Positions 28,383 through 37,085 of a stretch of 50,277 nt of DNA are shown here, piece by piece (position 1 is the first letter of the stretch; every line of letters starts with the position of its first letter). Made by a program: the position numbers and the translations under genes. Source of the stretch: Proteobacteria bacterium UBA7415. GTDB lineage: Bacteria; Pseudomonadota; Gammaproteobacteria; Arenicellales; Arenicellaceae. The stretch is taken from assembly GCA_002470515.1 (NCBI GenBank), contig DKML01000029.1:71336-121612 (forward strand), given 5' to 3'. The notes under the pieces were generated by a model. That model was given only the letters and a program-made list of their open reading frames with translations, had not been told where the DNA came from and made no database searches.

Positions 28383-29677
28383 GAACGTCTATGAAACTAT
28401 TTAGCGAAGAAGCATTGTTATTTTGTTTGAGTTTATGCTTATTTGGACTCAGTTCAGCCCACGCGGGCTCAATGTTGATAGACAACGTAAAAGTTGTTAA
28501 CGGCACTAAAGACTCGTCTTATGACCGAGTTGACGTTCTGATGGATGGCGGCAAAATCATCAGCGTGATGGAAGAAATTGCAGTGTCTGATGGCGTTACC
28601 GTTATTGACGGCACAGGCAAAGTTTTAACCGCAGGCTTGTTTAATTCAGAAACTCAAATGGGAGTTCTGGAAATTGGTGCGGTTAGTGAAACGAGAGACG
28701 ATGGATCTGATGATGAGCGTTTTACGGCGAGTTTCAATCCGATTGAGGCGTTCAACCCTAGTTCAGTGGTTATTCCTTACAATCGAATGCACGGGCTAAC
28801 TCATACGCTGGTTATTCCATCCAATGATGTCAGCATGATTGCCGGCAAAGCGTCAATCGTGAACCTTTCGCAATCGAGCAAATCAGTCGAAGTGAAGTCC
28901 GCGGGTGTTGTCGTTGCTCTAGGTGAGAAAGGCTCTGCATTAAAAGGAGGTTCGCGCGCTGTTGCATTGGCTTCGCTCACAGAAGTTCTGGAAGACGCCC
29001 GAGATTATGCGGCCAACAAAGACGCTTACAACCGTGGTGCTCGTAGAGAACACGCTGTTTCACGTGCTGATTTGGAGGCGTTAATTCCTGTGGTTCAGCG
29101 CCGCACGCCTCTTATTGTTTATGTAGAGCGTGCGTCTGATATTGAACGCGTACTTGCCTTTGCGAAAAAGCAAAACGTGTCTTTAATTTTAGTGGGTGTT
29201 AGCGAAGCGTGGATGCTGGCAGAGCAAATTGCTAAGGCCCAAGTGCCGGTAATAATTGATCCCATTCGTAATTTGGCTACTAGCTACGAAGCCCTGGGCT
29301 CTCGATTAGACAATGCCAAAATATTAAATGATGCAGGTGTGCGTCTATTGTTCTCAGGGATGGGGGCTAAAGAAACGCATAACGCCTACTTGGTCAGACA
29401 ATCAGCGGGTAATGCCGTAGCCAATGGATTGCCGTACCACGTCGCGATCGCAGCGCTTACGAGTAACCCATCTGCGGTGTTTGGTTTAAGCGGGTATGGC
29501 GAAATTAAGGCAGGTTCAAAAGCCACTGCGGTGCTATGGGACGGAGACCCGTTGGAGATGTCTGCGTCAGTTGAAATGGTGTTAATTAACGGCCAAAGCT
29601 TTGCACTAGAATCACGAGCAACCCGATTACGTGATCGATATTTTGAGCATTTAAAAAGCGTAACTGACACAGAGTAA
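28379..29677 (+). CDS. Amidohydrolase-fold protein lacking the HxH metal motif, exported
   Basis: 432 residues with a signal peptide (cleavage near AHA-G). The fold is that of imidazolonepropionase-like amidohydrolases: TVIDGTGKVLTAG near the N-terminal metal strand, IVYVERASDI, and the closing GSKATAVLWDGDPLE block. Where active enzymes have xDxHTH, this has LFNSETQMG, so the first two metal ligands are missing. The same replacement is, as I recall, common in the second member of such tandem pairs, so this is probably a real family trait, not local decay. It is translationally coupled to the broken upstream paralogue by ATGA overlap and may be its partner subunit. A bidirectional terminator follows. 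Confidence 0.8.
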   Translation: MRTSMKLFSEEALLFCLSLCLFGLSSAHAGSMLIDNVKVVNGTKDSSYDRVDVLMDGGKIISVMEEIAVSDGVTVIDGTGKVLTAGLFNSETQMGVLEIGAVSETRDDGSDDERFTASFNPIEAFNPSSVVIPYNRMHGLTHTLVIPSNDVSMIAGKASIVNLSQSSKSVEVKSAGVVVALGEKGSALKGGSRAVALASLTEVLEDARDYAANKDAYNRGARREHAVSRADLEALIPVVQRRTPLIVYVERASDIERVLAFAKKQNVSLILVGVSEAWMLAEQIAKAQVPVIIDPIRNLATSYEALGSRLDNAKILNDAGVRLLFSGMGAKETHNAYLVRQSAGNAVANGLPYHVAIAALTSNPSAVFGLSGYGEIKAGSKATAVLWDGDPLEMSASVEMVLINGQSFALESRATRLRDRYFEHLKSVTDTE

Positions 29678-29702
29678 AGAGTTGGTTTTAAGAAGTATCC
29701 AC

Positions 29703-29733
29703 AAAAAAGGGACGCTTGTAGCGTCCCTTTTTT
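29703..29733. terminator. Bidirectional intrinsic terminator
   Basis: AAAAAAGGGACGC and GCGTCCCTTTTTT flank a 5-nt loop, giving a GC stem with T runs on both strands. It sits between the convergent amidohydrolase and DUF885 genes and can end both transcripts. Confidence 0.92.
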
Positions 29734-29759
29734 GATCCTAATGACATGGCTGCTTGGAC

Positions 29760-31562
29760 TTATTGAGTCTTCAACCAACCCTTAACAATAGTTTCAAGAA
29801 CTGACAAAGGCAAAGCACCGTTCTCTAATACTTTGTCGTGAAAAGCTCGCACATCAAATTTATCACCAAGCTGTTCTTCGGCTAAAGCACGCAATTCACG
29901 GATCTTCAACTCACCCGTCTTATACGCAAGGGCTTGAGCAGGCCATGAAATATAACGGTCAATTTCTGATGTTATATTATTCATCGAAAGGCCTGAGTTA
30001 GCAGCCATGTAGTCAATTGCTTCTTGTCGAGTCCAGCCTTTAGAATGGATGCCAGTATCTACAACCAAGCGGCAAGCGCGCCACATTTCGTAAGAAAGAC
30101 GACCAAAATTTGTGTAAGGCGTTTCGTAGAACCCAACCTCAAGACCTAGACGTTCCGCATACAGTCCCCAGCCTTCAACAAATACTGTTTGCCCACCAAA
30201 TTTACGGAACATTGGTAAATCAAGTTCTTGCATTAAAGCAATTTGCAAATGATGCCCTGGTACTGCTTCGTGTAAGGCCAAGGCTTCTAACTGATACAGT
30301 GGCCGAGTATCTAACAATGTAGTGTTTACGTAGTGAAATCCTGCTCTAGAACCATCTCCAGCCGGTTGCATATAGTATGCCGTAGTAGTCTTTTCCGCGA
30401 TATCTAGCGGAATCTCTCTGATGCCGTAGGGCATACGCGGCAATCGACCAAATAATTTTGGCAGCTCACCATCAATTTTCTTGGAGATAACAGCTACGGC
30501 ATTAAGACGCTCTTCGGGGGTTTTTGGGTAGAAATCTTTGTTGGTTTTTAGATATTCCAACCACTCTTCAAAATCACCGTCAAATTCAGCTTCAGCAATA
30601 ACATCCATCATTTCCGCTTTAATTCGAGCAACTTCTTTCAGGCCAGTTTTGTGAATTTCATCTGGTGTCTGCGATGTAGTTGTAAAGTAACGCACACGAT
30701 AGTCATAGTAGGCTTTGCCTCCAGGCATAGAGTCTGTACCGACCTCTTGACGACAAGCGGGTTTGTACTCGTCCATATAGAACGTTAGAAATTTGTTCAT
30801 CGCGGGAACGATCTCATTGCTTACAATGTTTGTCGCTCGCGCCTTAAGTGCAGCAAACTCTTTCTCGCTAACAACCTTTGGTTTGTTTTCAAATGGGGAC
30901 ATAAACGTGCTGTCCGTCGGGGCTTCTACGATATGAGTTTTAATAGACTCTTCATACCCTTCCATTGGTGCGCAGGGCTGAACCCACCCAGCCTCTAAGC
31001 CCATTCGAATACGTTGAGTGGCTCTATCCATGTATGTACCCATTTGATCCATACGGGTTACGTAGCTTTGAAAATCAGCGAGTGTAAAAAACGGCAGTCT
31101 GGTGGCTAGACTTGTAAGGTCTAAGTGCGGACCGTTGCGATTATTCATGATGAGGTATTTGCCGCCATGGCGCGACTCTTCGATCTCGTTTTCGAGGTCG
31201 AGTTTCAGCAAATCATAATTGAGCTGGTTGGCCGTACTCAGCTCTGAGCGGTCTATTCCGTTGAGTTCATTGAGCAATGCAGTTGCTTGCGCCACCTGCG
31301 CATCAAACGCCTCTAAAGAAGGGTCATCGAGCTGGTCGTCATAGTCGCGAACGCCCAATGAAGTAGCAAACGTAGGGTAGCTTTTTAAGTTGGCTTGCCA
31401 GCTTTTATCCATTACGGCTTGAAAGTCAGCGTCGCCTGCATGCGATAACTGTGACGTTATTAAGACAGTCAGACACAGCGCAAACATTGCTGGTAGACGT
31501 AGTAATTTCATCATTAAAGCAGGGGATGTTGTGGTGGTTTGAGAGAGGTTTTTAATGAACAT
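29760..31562 (-). CDS. DUF885 family putative exported metallo-hydrolase
   Basis: 600 residues, the usual length of DUF885 proteins. The metallopeptidase-like motif HEAVPGHH lies at 431-438, followed by the conserved VEGWGLYAERLG, as in the family related to carboxypeptidase Taq-like proteins. The N terminus has a long polar n-region and then a hydrophobic core (LLRLPAMFALCLTVLITS) with cleavage near SHA-G. Activity as a peptidase is likely but unproved. Start: AGGAG about 7 nt before ATG 31562 decides it; internal ATGs at 31514 and 31511 have no ribosome-binding site. Confidence 0.88.
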   Translation of the reverse strand: MFIKNLSQTTTTSPALMMKLLRLPAMFALCLTVLITSQLSHAGDADFQAVMDKSWQANLKSYPTFATSLGVRDYDDQLDDPSLEAFDAQVAQATALLNELNGIDRSELSTANQLNYDLLKLDLENEIEESRHGGKYLIMNNRNGPHLDLTSLATRLPFFTLADFQSYVTRMDQMGTYMDRATQRIRMGLEAGWVQPCAPMEGYEESIKTHIVEAPTDSTFMSPFENKPKVVSEKEFAALKARATNIVSNEIVPAMNKFLTFYMDEYKPACRQEVGTDSMPGGKAYYDYRVRYFTTTSQTPDEIHKTGLKEVARIKAEMMDVIAEAEFDGDFEEWLEYLKTNKDFYPKTPEERLNAVAVISKKIDGELPKLFGRLPRMPYGIREIPLDIAEKTTTAYYMQPAGDGSRAGFHYVNTTLLDTRPLYQLEALALHEAVPGHHLQIALMQELDLPMFRKFGGQTVFVEGWGLYAERLGLEVGFYETPYTNFGRLSYEMWRACRLVVDTGIHSKGWTRQEAIDYMAANSGLSMNNITSEIDRYISWPAQALAYKTGELKIRELRALAEEQLGDKFDVRAFHDKVLENGALPLSVLETIVKGWLKTQ

Positions 31563-31650
31563 GGAGTGCTCCTGTAAATATGATTGCGGCCATAATAAGA
31601 CAAATGCAGTACACTGCCCAGACCTGTTTTAGAGCTTTTGAGGTAATACA

Positions 31651-32877
31651 ATGAAGAACTTTTTCAAGGCTTTTGGCCCTGGCCCGATGATTGCGGCGGC
31701 GTTTATTGGCCCTGGTACGGTCACCGTTTGCAGCATTGCCGGGGCTCAGTATGGACCAGTGTTGTTGTGGGCGTTATTGTTTTCAACTCTCGCAACCGCC
31801 GTACTGCAAGAGTCTTCTGCTCGCTTAGGGCTAGTTACTCAGCGAGGCCTAGCAGCAAACATAAAGTCAGGGATTAAAAATAAGGGGCTGCGATTCGCGT
31901 CTTTGACGCTTGTTTTGTCAGCTGTAGTGGTCGGCGCAATAGCTTATGAGTCTGGAAATATTCGTGGTGGTTCTTTAGGCGTTCTTGCCTTGTTGGGTGC
32001 GGAGCACAGTAAAGCCACTGACCCGCTAACAGGCATCGCTGTGCTGTGTATAGCTGTGTTTGCAGCATTGCTGCTTTGGATTGGACGCTACGCCGTACTC
32101 GAAAAGGTACTTGTCAGCCTAGTTATACTAATGAGCGTTGCTTTTCTGACAACCGCTGTGATGGTTGTGGATTCTTGGTCGCTGGTATTGAGGGGTCTGT
32201 TCATTCCTCAAATCCCTGAAGGGTCAATAATGTTGGTTGTTGCATTAATAGGCACAACTATTGTTCCGTACAACCTTTTCCTACACTCAGATATTGTTAG
32301 AGAGAAGTGGTCGAGTAGCGCGCACCTTGGTGAAGCGCGCACAGACGCCATCGTTTCAGTTGGGTTTGGTGGCCTCATATCAATGGCAATTGTTGTGTGT
32401 GCCGCGGCCGTACCTGCAGGTACTATTCAATCTGCAGGTGATCTAGCTCAAGGACTAGCGATTGTGTTTGGCGATGCGGCAAAAATTATGATGGCTGTGG
32501 GGCTTTTGGCAGCGGGCCTAACATCGGCGATTACGGCCCCCATCGCTGCTACTTTGGTTCTTAAGGGGGTATTCGGCTGGCAAGGCGATCTTACTTCAAG
32601 CGCTCAACGAGCTGTCTGGATAAGCGTGTTATCCATTGGTACGGGATTCGCGCTGTTGCAAATTAATGCTGTTGAGTTGATAAAGTTCGCCCAATTTGCA
32701 AATGGTCTTGTTTTGCCATTCGCAGTGGCTTTCTTACTGTTTGCGGTTAACCAAAAAAGGGTCTTAGGTGACTACGTGAATAGCACGTATCAAAACATTA
32801 TGGCTGGTACGGTACTTATTATAGTGACAGGTCTAGGGTTACGCGCGGTATTCAAGGTATTCAAGGTATTCAGTTGA
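31651..32877 (+). CDS. Non-canonical NRAMP-family transporter
   Basis: 408 residues with about 11 membrane helices in the NRAMP/LeuT arrangement. In helix 1 the canonical DPGN is replaced by GPGT (FIGPGTVTVC), so both the Asp and Asn metal ligands are gone. In helix 6 the canonical MPH is VPYN (IVPYNLFLHS), so the Met and His are missing too. Such proteins form a distinct NRAMP branch whose substrate is not transition metal by the standard site; the actual substrate is unknown. The C terminus ends in a 9-bp triplicated sequence (VFKVFKVFS). The gene converges on the CAP gene and diverges from DUF885 by about 90 nt. Confidence 0.85.
   Translation: MKNFFKAFGPGPMIAAAFIGPGTVTVCSIAGAQYGPVLLWALLFSTLATAVLQESSARLGLVTQRGLAANIKSGIKNKGLRFASLTLVLSAVVVGAIAYESGNIRGGSLGVLALLGAEHSKATDPLTGIAVLCIAVFAALLLWIGRYAVLEKVLVSLVILMSVAFLTTAVMVVDSWSLVLRGLFIPQIPEGSIMLVVALIGTTIVPYNLFLHSDIVREKWSSSAHLGEARTDAIVSVGFGGLISMAIVVCAAAVPAGTIQSAGDLAQGLAIVFGDAAKIMMAVGLLAAGLTSAITAPIAATLVLKGVFGWQGDLTSSAQRAVWISVLSIGTGFALLQINAVELIKFAQFANGLVLPFAVAFLLFAVNQKRVLGDYVNSTYQNIMAGTVLIIVTGLGLRAVFKVFKVFS
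32847..32873 (+). repeat. Three 9-bp tandem units at the end of the NRAMP-like gene
   Basis: GGTATTCAA, GGTATTCAA and GGTATTCAG follow one another directly and encode VFKVFKVFS before the TGA. Units are identical except the last base, which points to recent slippage. Confidence 0.85.
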
Positions 32878-32904
32878 CTTTGTACTATTGTCCTCTTGAG
32901 CACT

Positions 32905-33471
32905 TTAAGCTGGGTTTGCTAATACCACTGACCAGTATTTACCGTTTTTGCCGATGCCAATTTCTCTATACACGGGGTTGAGAATGTTTTTGCAATGTCG
33001 ATTGCTGTCTAGCCAAAGTTGAAATAGTGGGTCTGCTGGCAAGTAGGCGTTGGCAATGTTTTCTGCAATTGATTGAAACTTATAATTGACCGCCTTGGCA
33101 CGAACGCCCAGCGAAGGTCCGTGCGAAAGCGTATCGCGTTTCTCCATCCAATCAGCTTGTTTTTGGGCTGCAATTGCGAGCTTGCTATTCCAACGCAATA
33201 CAGGCGCATCCGATCGACTTCGTTTGCAGGCCAGCGATTCAAATCTATACAGTTGCGTGCGGGCGGCATTATGCAGTTCGAGCAACTCTATAAACTCTTG
33301 ATCGGCGTCTACCCGCGATACCGGTACATTTTCGATCAATTTATCGATGGAGGAATCGGTTTTGCTGGAAGAAACTGGTTCGGCTTTTGGGCCTTTCGCT
33401 GAGCTGAAGACGCAGACAAAGAGCAAAGCAATTCCAGCAAGAAGAGATAATTTCACAGTAGTATAAAACAC
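32905..33471 (-). CDS. Exported CAP/SCP domain protein
   Basis: 188 residues. A hydrophobic N-terminal helix (KLSLLAGIALLFVCVFSSA) is a signal peptide or anchor; a polar Ser/Lys-rich linker follows. The CAP domain starts at FIELLELHNAARTQLY and includes LRWNSKLAIAAQKQADWM, LSHGP, AENIA and a closing GKNGKYWSVVLANP. Bacterial CAP proteins are secreted and of varied, often unknown function. No ATG is available: GTG 33471 or GTG 33456 must start it, neither with a clear ribosome-binding site. Confidence 0.82.
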   Translation of the reverse strand: MFYTTVKLSLLAGIALLFVCVFSSAKGPKAEPVSSSKTDSSIDKLIENVPVSRVDADQEFIELLELHNAARTQLYRFESLACKRSRSDAPVLRWNSKLAIAAQKQADWMEKRDTLSHGPSLGVRAKAVNYKFQSIAENIANAYLPADPLFQLWLDSNRHCKNILNPVYREIGIGKNGKYWSVVLANPA

Positions 33472-33521
33472 GACAAATTAACGACCAATTTTCGAATAGT
33501 TGAGTGTCGGAGCGTAAAGAT

Positions 33522-33893
33522 CTAACGGTGTTGGTCAATCAAAATCATGTTGCCATCAGGGTCGGCGACTATACAGCTAGCAGGACCTTCACCTGTTTCG
33601 TCAGCTTGCGTGATTAAGTCAATACCTGAGCTTTTAAGGTGCTTTTGAATGTAACGTACATCATCAAACGGGTTAACCTCTGAGGCGTTGTGATCCCAAC
33701 CTGGGTTAAACGTCATTATGTTGCGCTCGAACATGCCTTGGAATAAACCGATAACGGAGTCTCCATTTTTAATAATGACCCAGTTGTGCTCAGACTGGTC
33801 GTGAAAGACCGTAAACCCTAGTGTGGTCTAAAATTCAATTGAAGCACTGAGATCATTAACCGAGAGACTGTTTGAAAAGGCGCCGAGTTGCAT
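33522..33893 (-). pseudogene. VOC (glyoxalase-like) gene with an in-frame TAG
   Basis: From an ATG at 33893, preceded by a strong GGAGAAG box, the frame reads MQLGAFSNSLSVNDLSASIEF, then TAG at 33828-33830, then TTLGFTVFHDQ and on to IVADPDGNMILIDQHR. The total is 123 codons plus the stop, the usual size of a VOC protein. At the stop the family expects Tyr (SIEF-Y-TTLGF), so a single TAT/TAC to TAG change explains it. The rest of the domain, including the C-terminal DPDGN block, is intact. A shorter product from ATG 33734 would lack the first beta-alpha-beta unit. Decay, sequence error and read-through cannot be told apart here. Confidence 0.75.
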
Positions 33894-34139
33894 AAACTTC
33901 TCCCGAACTGAGTTGGTGTTGAACGTGTCCTCTAGTCTAATCTCATTGGTGGATAGTTTCGAGTCTGTCAACTCGTATTATCCGAGCAATGCTTTGGGGC
34001 ATCGGTTGGAGATCTAGAGTGATAGTGCCGATTTAAATGGGCTTTGAGCAAGAGGTCATTAGTCTGTATTATTTGGCGCATAACAATTATTCTATTCTCT
34101 GCTATCTGTAATTTAACAACCACAAAGGAATGATTAACC

Positions 34140-35828
34140 ATGACCTACAAGGCTGCTGCGTCTGAACTCCAAACCGTAATTGAACACTTTTATGGATGGG
34201 AGTCTAAAGAACCCAATCGCCCATTTTTGCGTCAACCGTTTGGCGATAAATGGAAGGTGTTGACTTACGGGGAAGCCGGTGCACAAGCACGCTCAATTGT
34301 GGCTGCGCTGCAAGCTAAGGGCTTGAAGCCGGGGGATCACATTGGCATATATTCTAAAAATTGCATGCATTGGATTCTTGCTGATCTAGCCATAATGATG
34401 GGTGGATTTGTATCGGTTCCGTTTTATGCCAGTTTGCCAAAAGATCAGTTAGAGCAAGTGATTAAGCTTGGTGATTTAAAAGGGCTCTTTATAGGGCGGT
34501 TGGATAAGTGGGGCGATAAAGCAGACGCTATCTCAGATGATCTTGTAACGATTAAGTTTCCGCATTATGGCGATGATGCTAAAGCAACCGTAGGCGCAGA
34601 TTGGGACGAAACTGTTGCGGCATATGAACCTGTAACTGCGAATTTTGTTCCAGATCTTGATGACCTCTGGACGATTAAATTTACTTCAGGAACTACCGGC
34701 ACACCTAAAGGGGTGATGCACCCCCATCGTACTCCAGCTCAAATGATGGCTGATGAGAAAGAGACCAAGTGGATCGGCATGTATGAGCTCCCAAATCAAA
34801 AGTTTTTCTCGTTCTTGCCACTCAACCATGTGGGAGAGAGAATAGCGGTGGAGGTGCCTGCTATTGTATTGGGTGCGCCAATTTCATTTGCAGAGAAACT
34901 GGATACATTTGCAGACAATTTACGCGCCACTCAGCCATCATTCTTATTCGCAGTTCCGCGAATTTGGACACTTTTCTATCAGGGCGTTACGGCCAAGATA
35001 CCAGAGAAGAAGCTCGATCGATTGCTTAAAATTCCTATTGTTTCCTCAATAATTAAGAAGAAGCTCAAGACAGCGATGGGGTTGCGCGATATAAAACTCG
35101 CCGCTACAGGTGCTGCAATAACGCCGGCGTTTATCAAGGACTTTTATCACAAGCTTGATATTCATTTGGTCGAAGCGTATGGCATGACAGAAGTGTGCGG
35201 CTCTATGACTAACAGCCCCGATACCGATGCGCCAGCCGACTCAGTGGGTCGCGCGATTCCATTTGGTGAGGTAAAAATTGATCCAGATACCAAAGAGATT
35301 TTAATGAAGTCTCCTTATATGATGAAGGGCTACTACAAAGACCCTGTGAGAACAGATGAAGTTCTTCAGGACGGTTGGTTGCAAAGTGGTGACCGTGGCA
35401 CTTTGGATGAGAATGGGTATTTAAGAGTAACGGGTCGTGTTAAAGACGCATTTAAAACCTCTAAAGGCAGTTACATAACGCCAAATCCGTTAGAAGAGGC
35501 GATAGCGAATAATGAGTACGTTGAACAAGTATGCGTAGCTGGAATTGGTCTACCTCAGCCTATTGCCCTAATCAACCTGTCTGAGGCAGGGCTAAAGGCC
35601 AATAAAGAATCTGTGAGCGCGTCGATAGTTAGAACGGTGTCTGACCTTAATGATACACGGGCCAATTTTGAACGTATTTCCACCACAATTGTAGATACCG
35701 AGACATGGTCGCCTGACAATGGGCTACTAACGCCTACGCTAAAGATAAAGCGCGGCGAATTAGATGACAAATACTCGCCACGCTATCTGGCGTGGCACGA
35801 ATCAGACAATCGCGTTGAGTGGATTTAA
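34140..35828 (+). CDS. Long-chain acyl-CoA synthetase / AMP-binding enzyme
   Basis: 562 residues of the ANL adenylating superfamily. Core motifs: P-loop FTSGTTGTPKG near residue 181, YGMTEVCGSMTN, GWLQSGDRGTLDENGYL, GRVKDAFKTSKG, and the C-terminal LTPTLKIKRGEL with the catalytic-type Lys. It activates a carboxylic acid to acyl-AMP and then acyl-CoA; the length and FadD-like PFYASLP and LPLNHVGERI segments suggest medium- or long-chain fatty acids. An AAGGAATG box precedes the ATG. The gene converges on an alpha/beta hydrolase gene. Could feed chains from nearby alkyl sulfate degradation, but the distance makes this speculative. Confidence 0.9.
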   Translation: MTYKAAASELQTVIEHFYGWESKEPNRPFLRQPFGDKWKVLTYGEAGAQARSIVAALQAKGLKPGDHIGIYSKNCMHWILADLAIMMGGFVSVPFYASLPKDQLEQVIKLGDLKGLFIGRLDKWGDKADAISDDLVTIKFPHYGDDAKATVGADWDETVAAYEPVTANFVPDLDDLWTIKFTSGTTGTPKGVMHPHRTPAQMMADEKETKWIGMYELPNQKFFSFLPLNHVGERIAVEVPAIVLGAPISFAEKLDTFADNLRATQPSFLFAVPRIWTLFYQGVTAKIPEKKLDRLLKIPIVSSIIKKKLKTAMGLRDIKLAATGAAITPAFIKDFYHKLDIHLVEAYGMTEVCGSMTNSPDTDAPADSVGRAIPFGEVKIDPDTKEILMKSPYMMKGYYKDPVRTDEVLQDGWLQSGDRGTLDENGYLRVTGRVKDAFKTSKGSYITPNPLEEAIANNEYVEQVCVAGIGLPQPIALINLSEAGLKANKESVSASIVRTVSDLNDTRANFERISTTIVDTETWSPDNGLLTPTLKIKRGELDDKYSPRYLAWHESDNRVEWI

Positions 35829-35864
35829 CAATCCACCTAATGCACTGTTACGTACATTCTTTAG

Positions 35865-36875
35865 TTAGCGCCAGACTGCAAGCACACTTTTTAACGCTGT
35901 AATAAAGGCGATCGGCTGGTCTAACATCAGATGGTGGCGCGCGTTGGGGATGTCGATCATCGGAATTGCAGGCGTGCCAAACTCTTCAGAAAGTTCGCCC
36001 ATGAAAGCGACCGAATCTTCGGTAAATAGTAAACTCTTCTTGCCATAGATGATGGCTTTTCGCCCCGGCGCAGTGGTAACGGCCTCACCAATTTTGCCCC
36101 AGGATTCTTCAGCATTCTTAGGAATATTGAACACTTTTGGGTCGAACTTCCACTGCCAGCCACCGTCTACCTCTTTGAGCGAATGAAATCCCATGTAATC
36201 GACTAACACGGGTTCCTCGCAGGGCTGAGGTGGCGTCAAGAAAAAACGCTCTTTTGCGCTTTCTAAATCTGGGTAGATTTTGTTGGGACGACTTCCATCG
36301 CGCTTGCTGGGCGGTTTAAACAGCTCTGGGTTAGAAAACAATATGCTCGGACGAATGATCATTAAGTCACAAATCACTAATCCGCTAAATCGCTCTCCAT
36401 GAGCGTGCATTGCTGCCGTTGCTATTCTGCCACCAAAAGAATGGGCGACGATTGTTGGTTTATGCTCATGCTTAAATAGCCCCAAAGATTCACTGACGGT
36501 AACCAGTTCATCAGCTCTTTGGCCTAACGTATATTCATCACGCCAGCCAGAATCACCCATGCCAGACATATCCATAGCAACTACGTGATAGTCGGCGGCT
36601 AGATAAGGAGCGACAAAAGCGAAGCAGCGCGCATGTGCCAAAAAACCATGCAGCATGATGATGCCAGGCTTGCTTGGATCGCCCCATCTGAAATAGTGAA
36701 TATCACAAGCATCAACGTCAACGGTGCCTTCGTCGCGCGGCACACTCAAGGCGGCCGTTAACCATTTTGGAGGGTTTTCGATTGACTCATGAAGGTCACC
36801 CATGGCGTCGGCACTTGACACTTTATTAAGGTTATTGGTCGGGGAACATATTGGGTCAGAGTGATCGCTATTCAT
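35865..36875 (-). CDS. Alpha/beta hydrolase
   Basis: 336 residues with a classic alpha/beta hydrolase core: oxyanion motif MLHGFLAH (74-81), strand HVVAMDMSGMGDSG, nucleophile Ser146 in AHSFGG and a C-terminal His in the stretch NARHHLML. The acid residue is likely the Asp/Glu region before the last helix. Substrate unknown; the RCFAFVAPYL and MDMSGMGDS segments are typical of a family of small esterases/epoxide-hydrolase relatives. The first ~30 residues are polar and may be unstructured; ATG 36803 is an alternative start, though neither site has a good ribosome-binding site. Confidence 0.87.
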   Translation of the reverse strand: MNSDHSDPICSPTNNLNKVSSADAMGDLHESIENPPKWLTAALSVPRDEGTVDVDACDIHYFRWGDPSKPGIIMLHGFLAHARCFAFVAPYLAADYHVVAMDMSGMGDSGWRDEYTLGQRADELVTVSESLGLFKHEHKPTIVAHSFGGRIATAAMHAHGERFSGLVICDLMIIRPSILFSNPELFKPPSKRDGSRPNKIYPDLESAKERFFLTPPQPCEEPVLVDYMGFHSLKEVDGGWQWKFDPKVFNIPKNAEESWGKIGEAVTTAPGRKAIIYGKKSLLFTEDSVAFMGELSEEFGTPAIPMIDIPNARHHLMLDQPIAFITALKSVLAVWR

Positions 36876-37041
36876 AGGTAAGTTGTTAACGCATCGGATT
36901 TTTCACGGCTGCGTACCTTACCATTAGTCGGCCTTATTGTGGTGATATTGCTAGCAAGCTTGTCTTTGTTTTGTAACAGTAATGCTGTCTGTTATGTTCG
37001 CTGGAACAAAGCCTTCTTGTTTTATAAGTGCAATAGATTAC

Positions 37042-37076
37042 AATTTCACACAGTGATAACGTAGTTATTGTGAATT
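37042..37076. promoter_or_regulatory. Imperfect inverted repeat just upstream of the 2OG-oxygenase gene
   Basis: The arms AATTTCACA...GATAAC and GTTAT...TGTGAATT are arranged around GTA, ending 9 bases before the start codon. The inner ATAAC/GTTAT arms are perfect and the outer CACA/TGTG plus AATT arms match with an offset. The position would cover the ribosome-binding region, so a repressor or an RNA hairpin is possible. Confidence 0.3.
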
Positions 37077-37085
37077 AATTTACTT

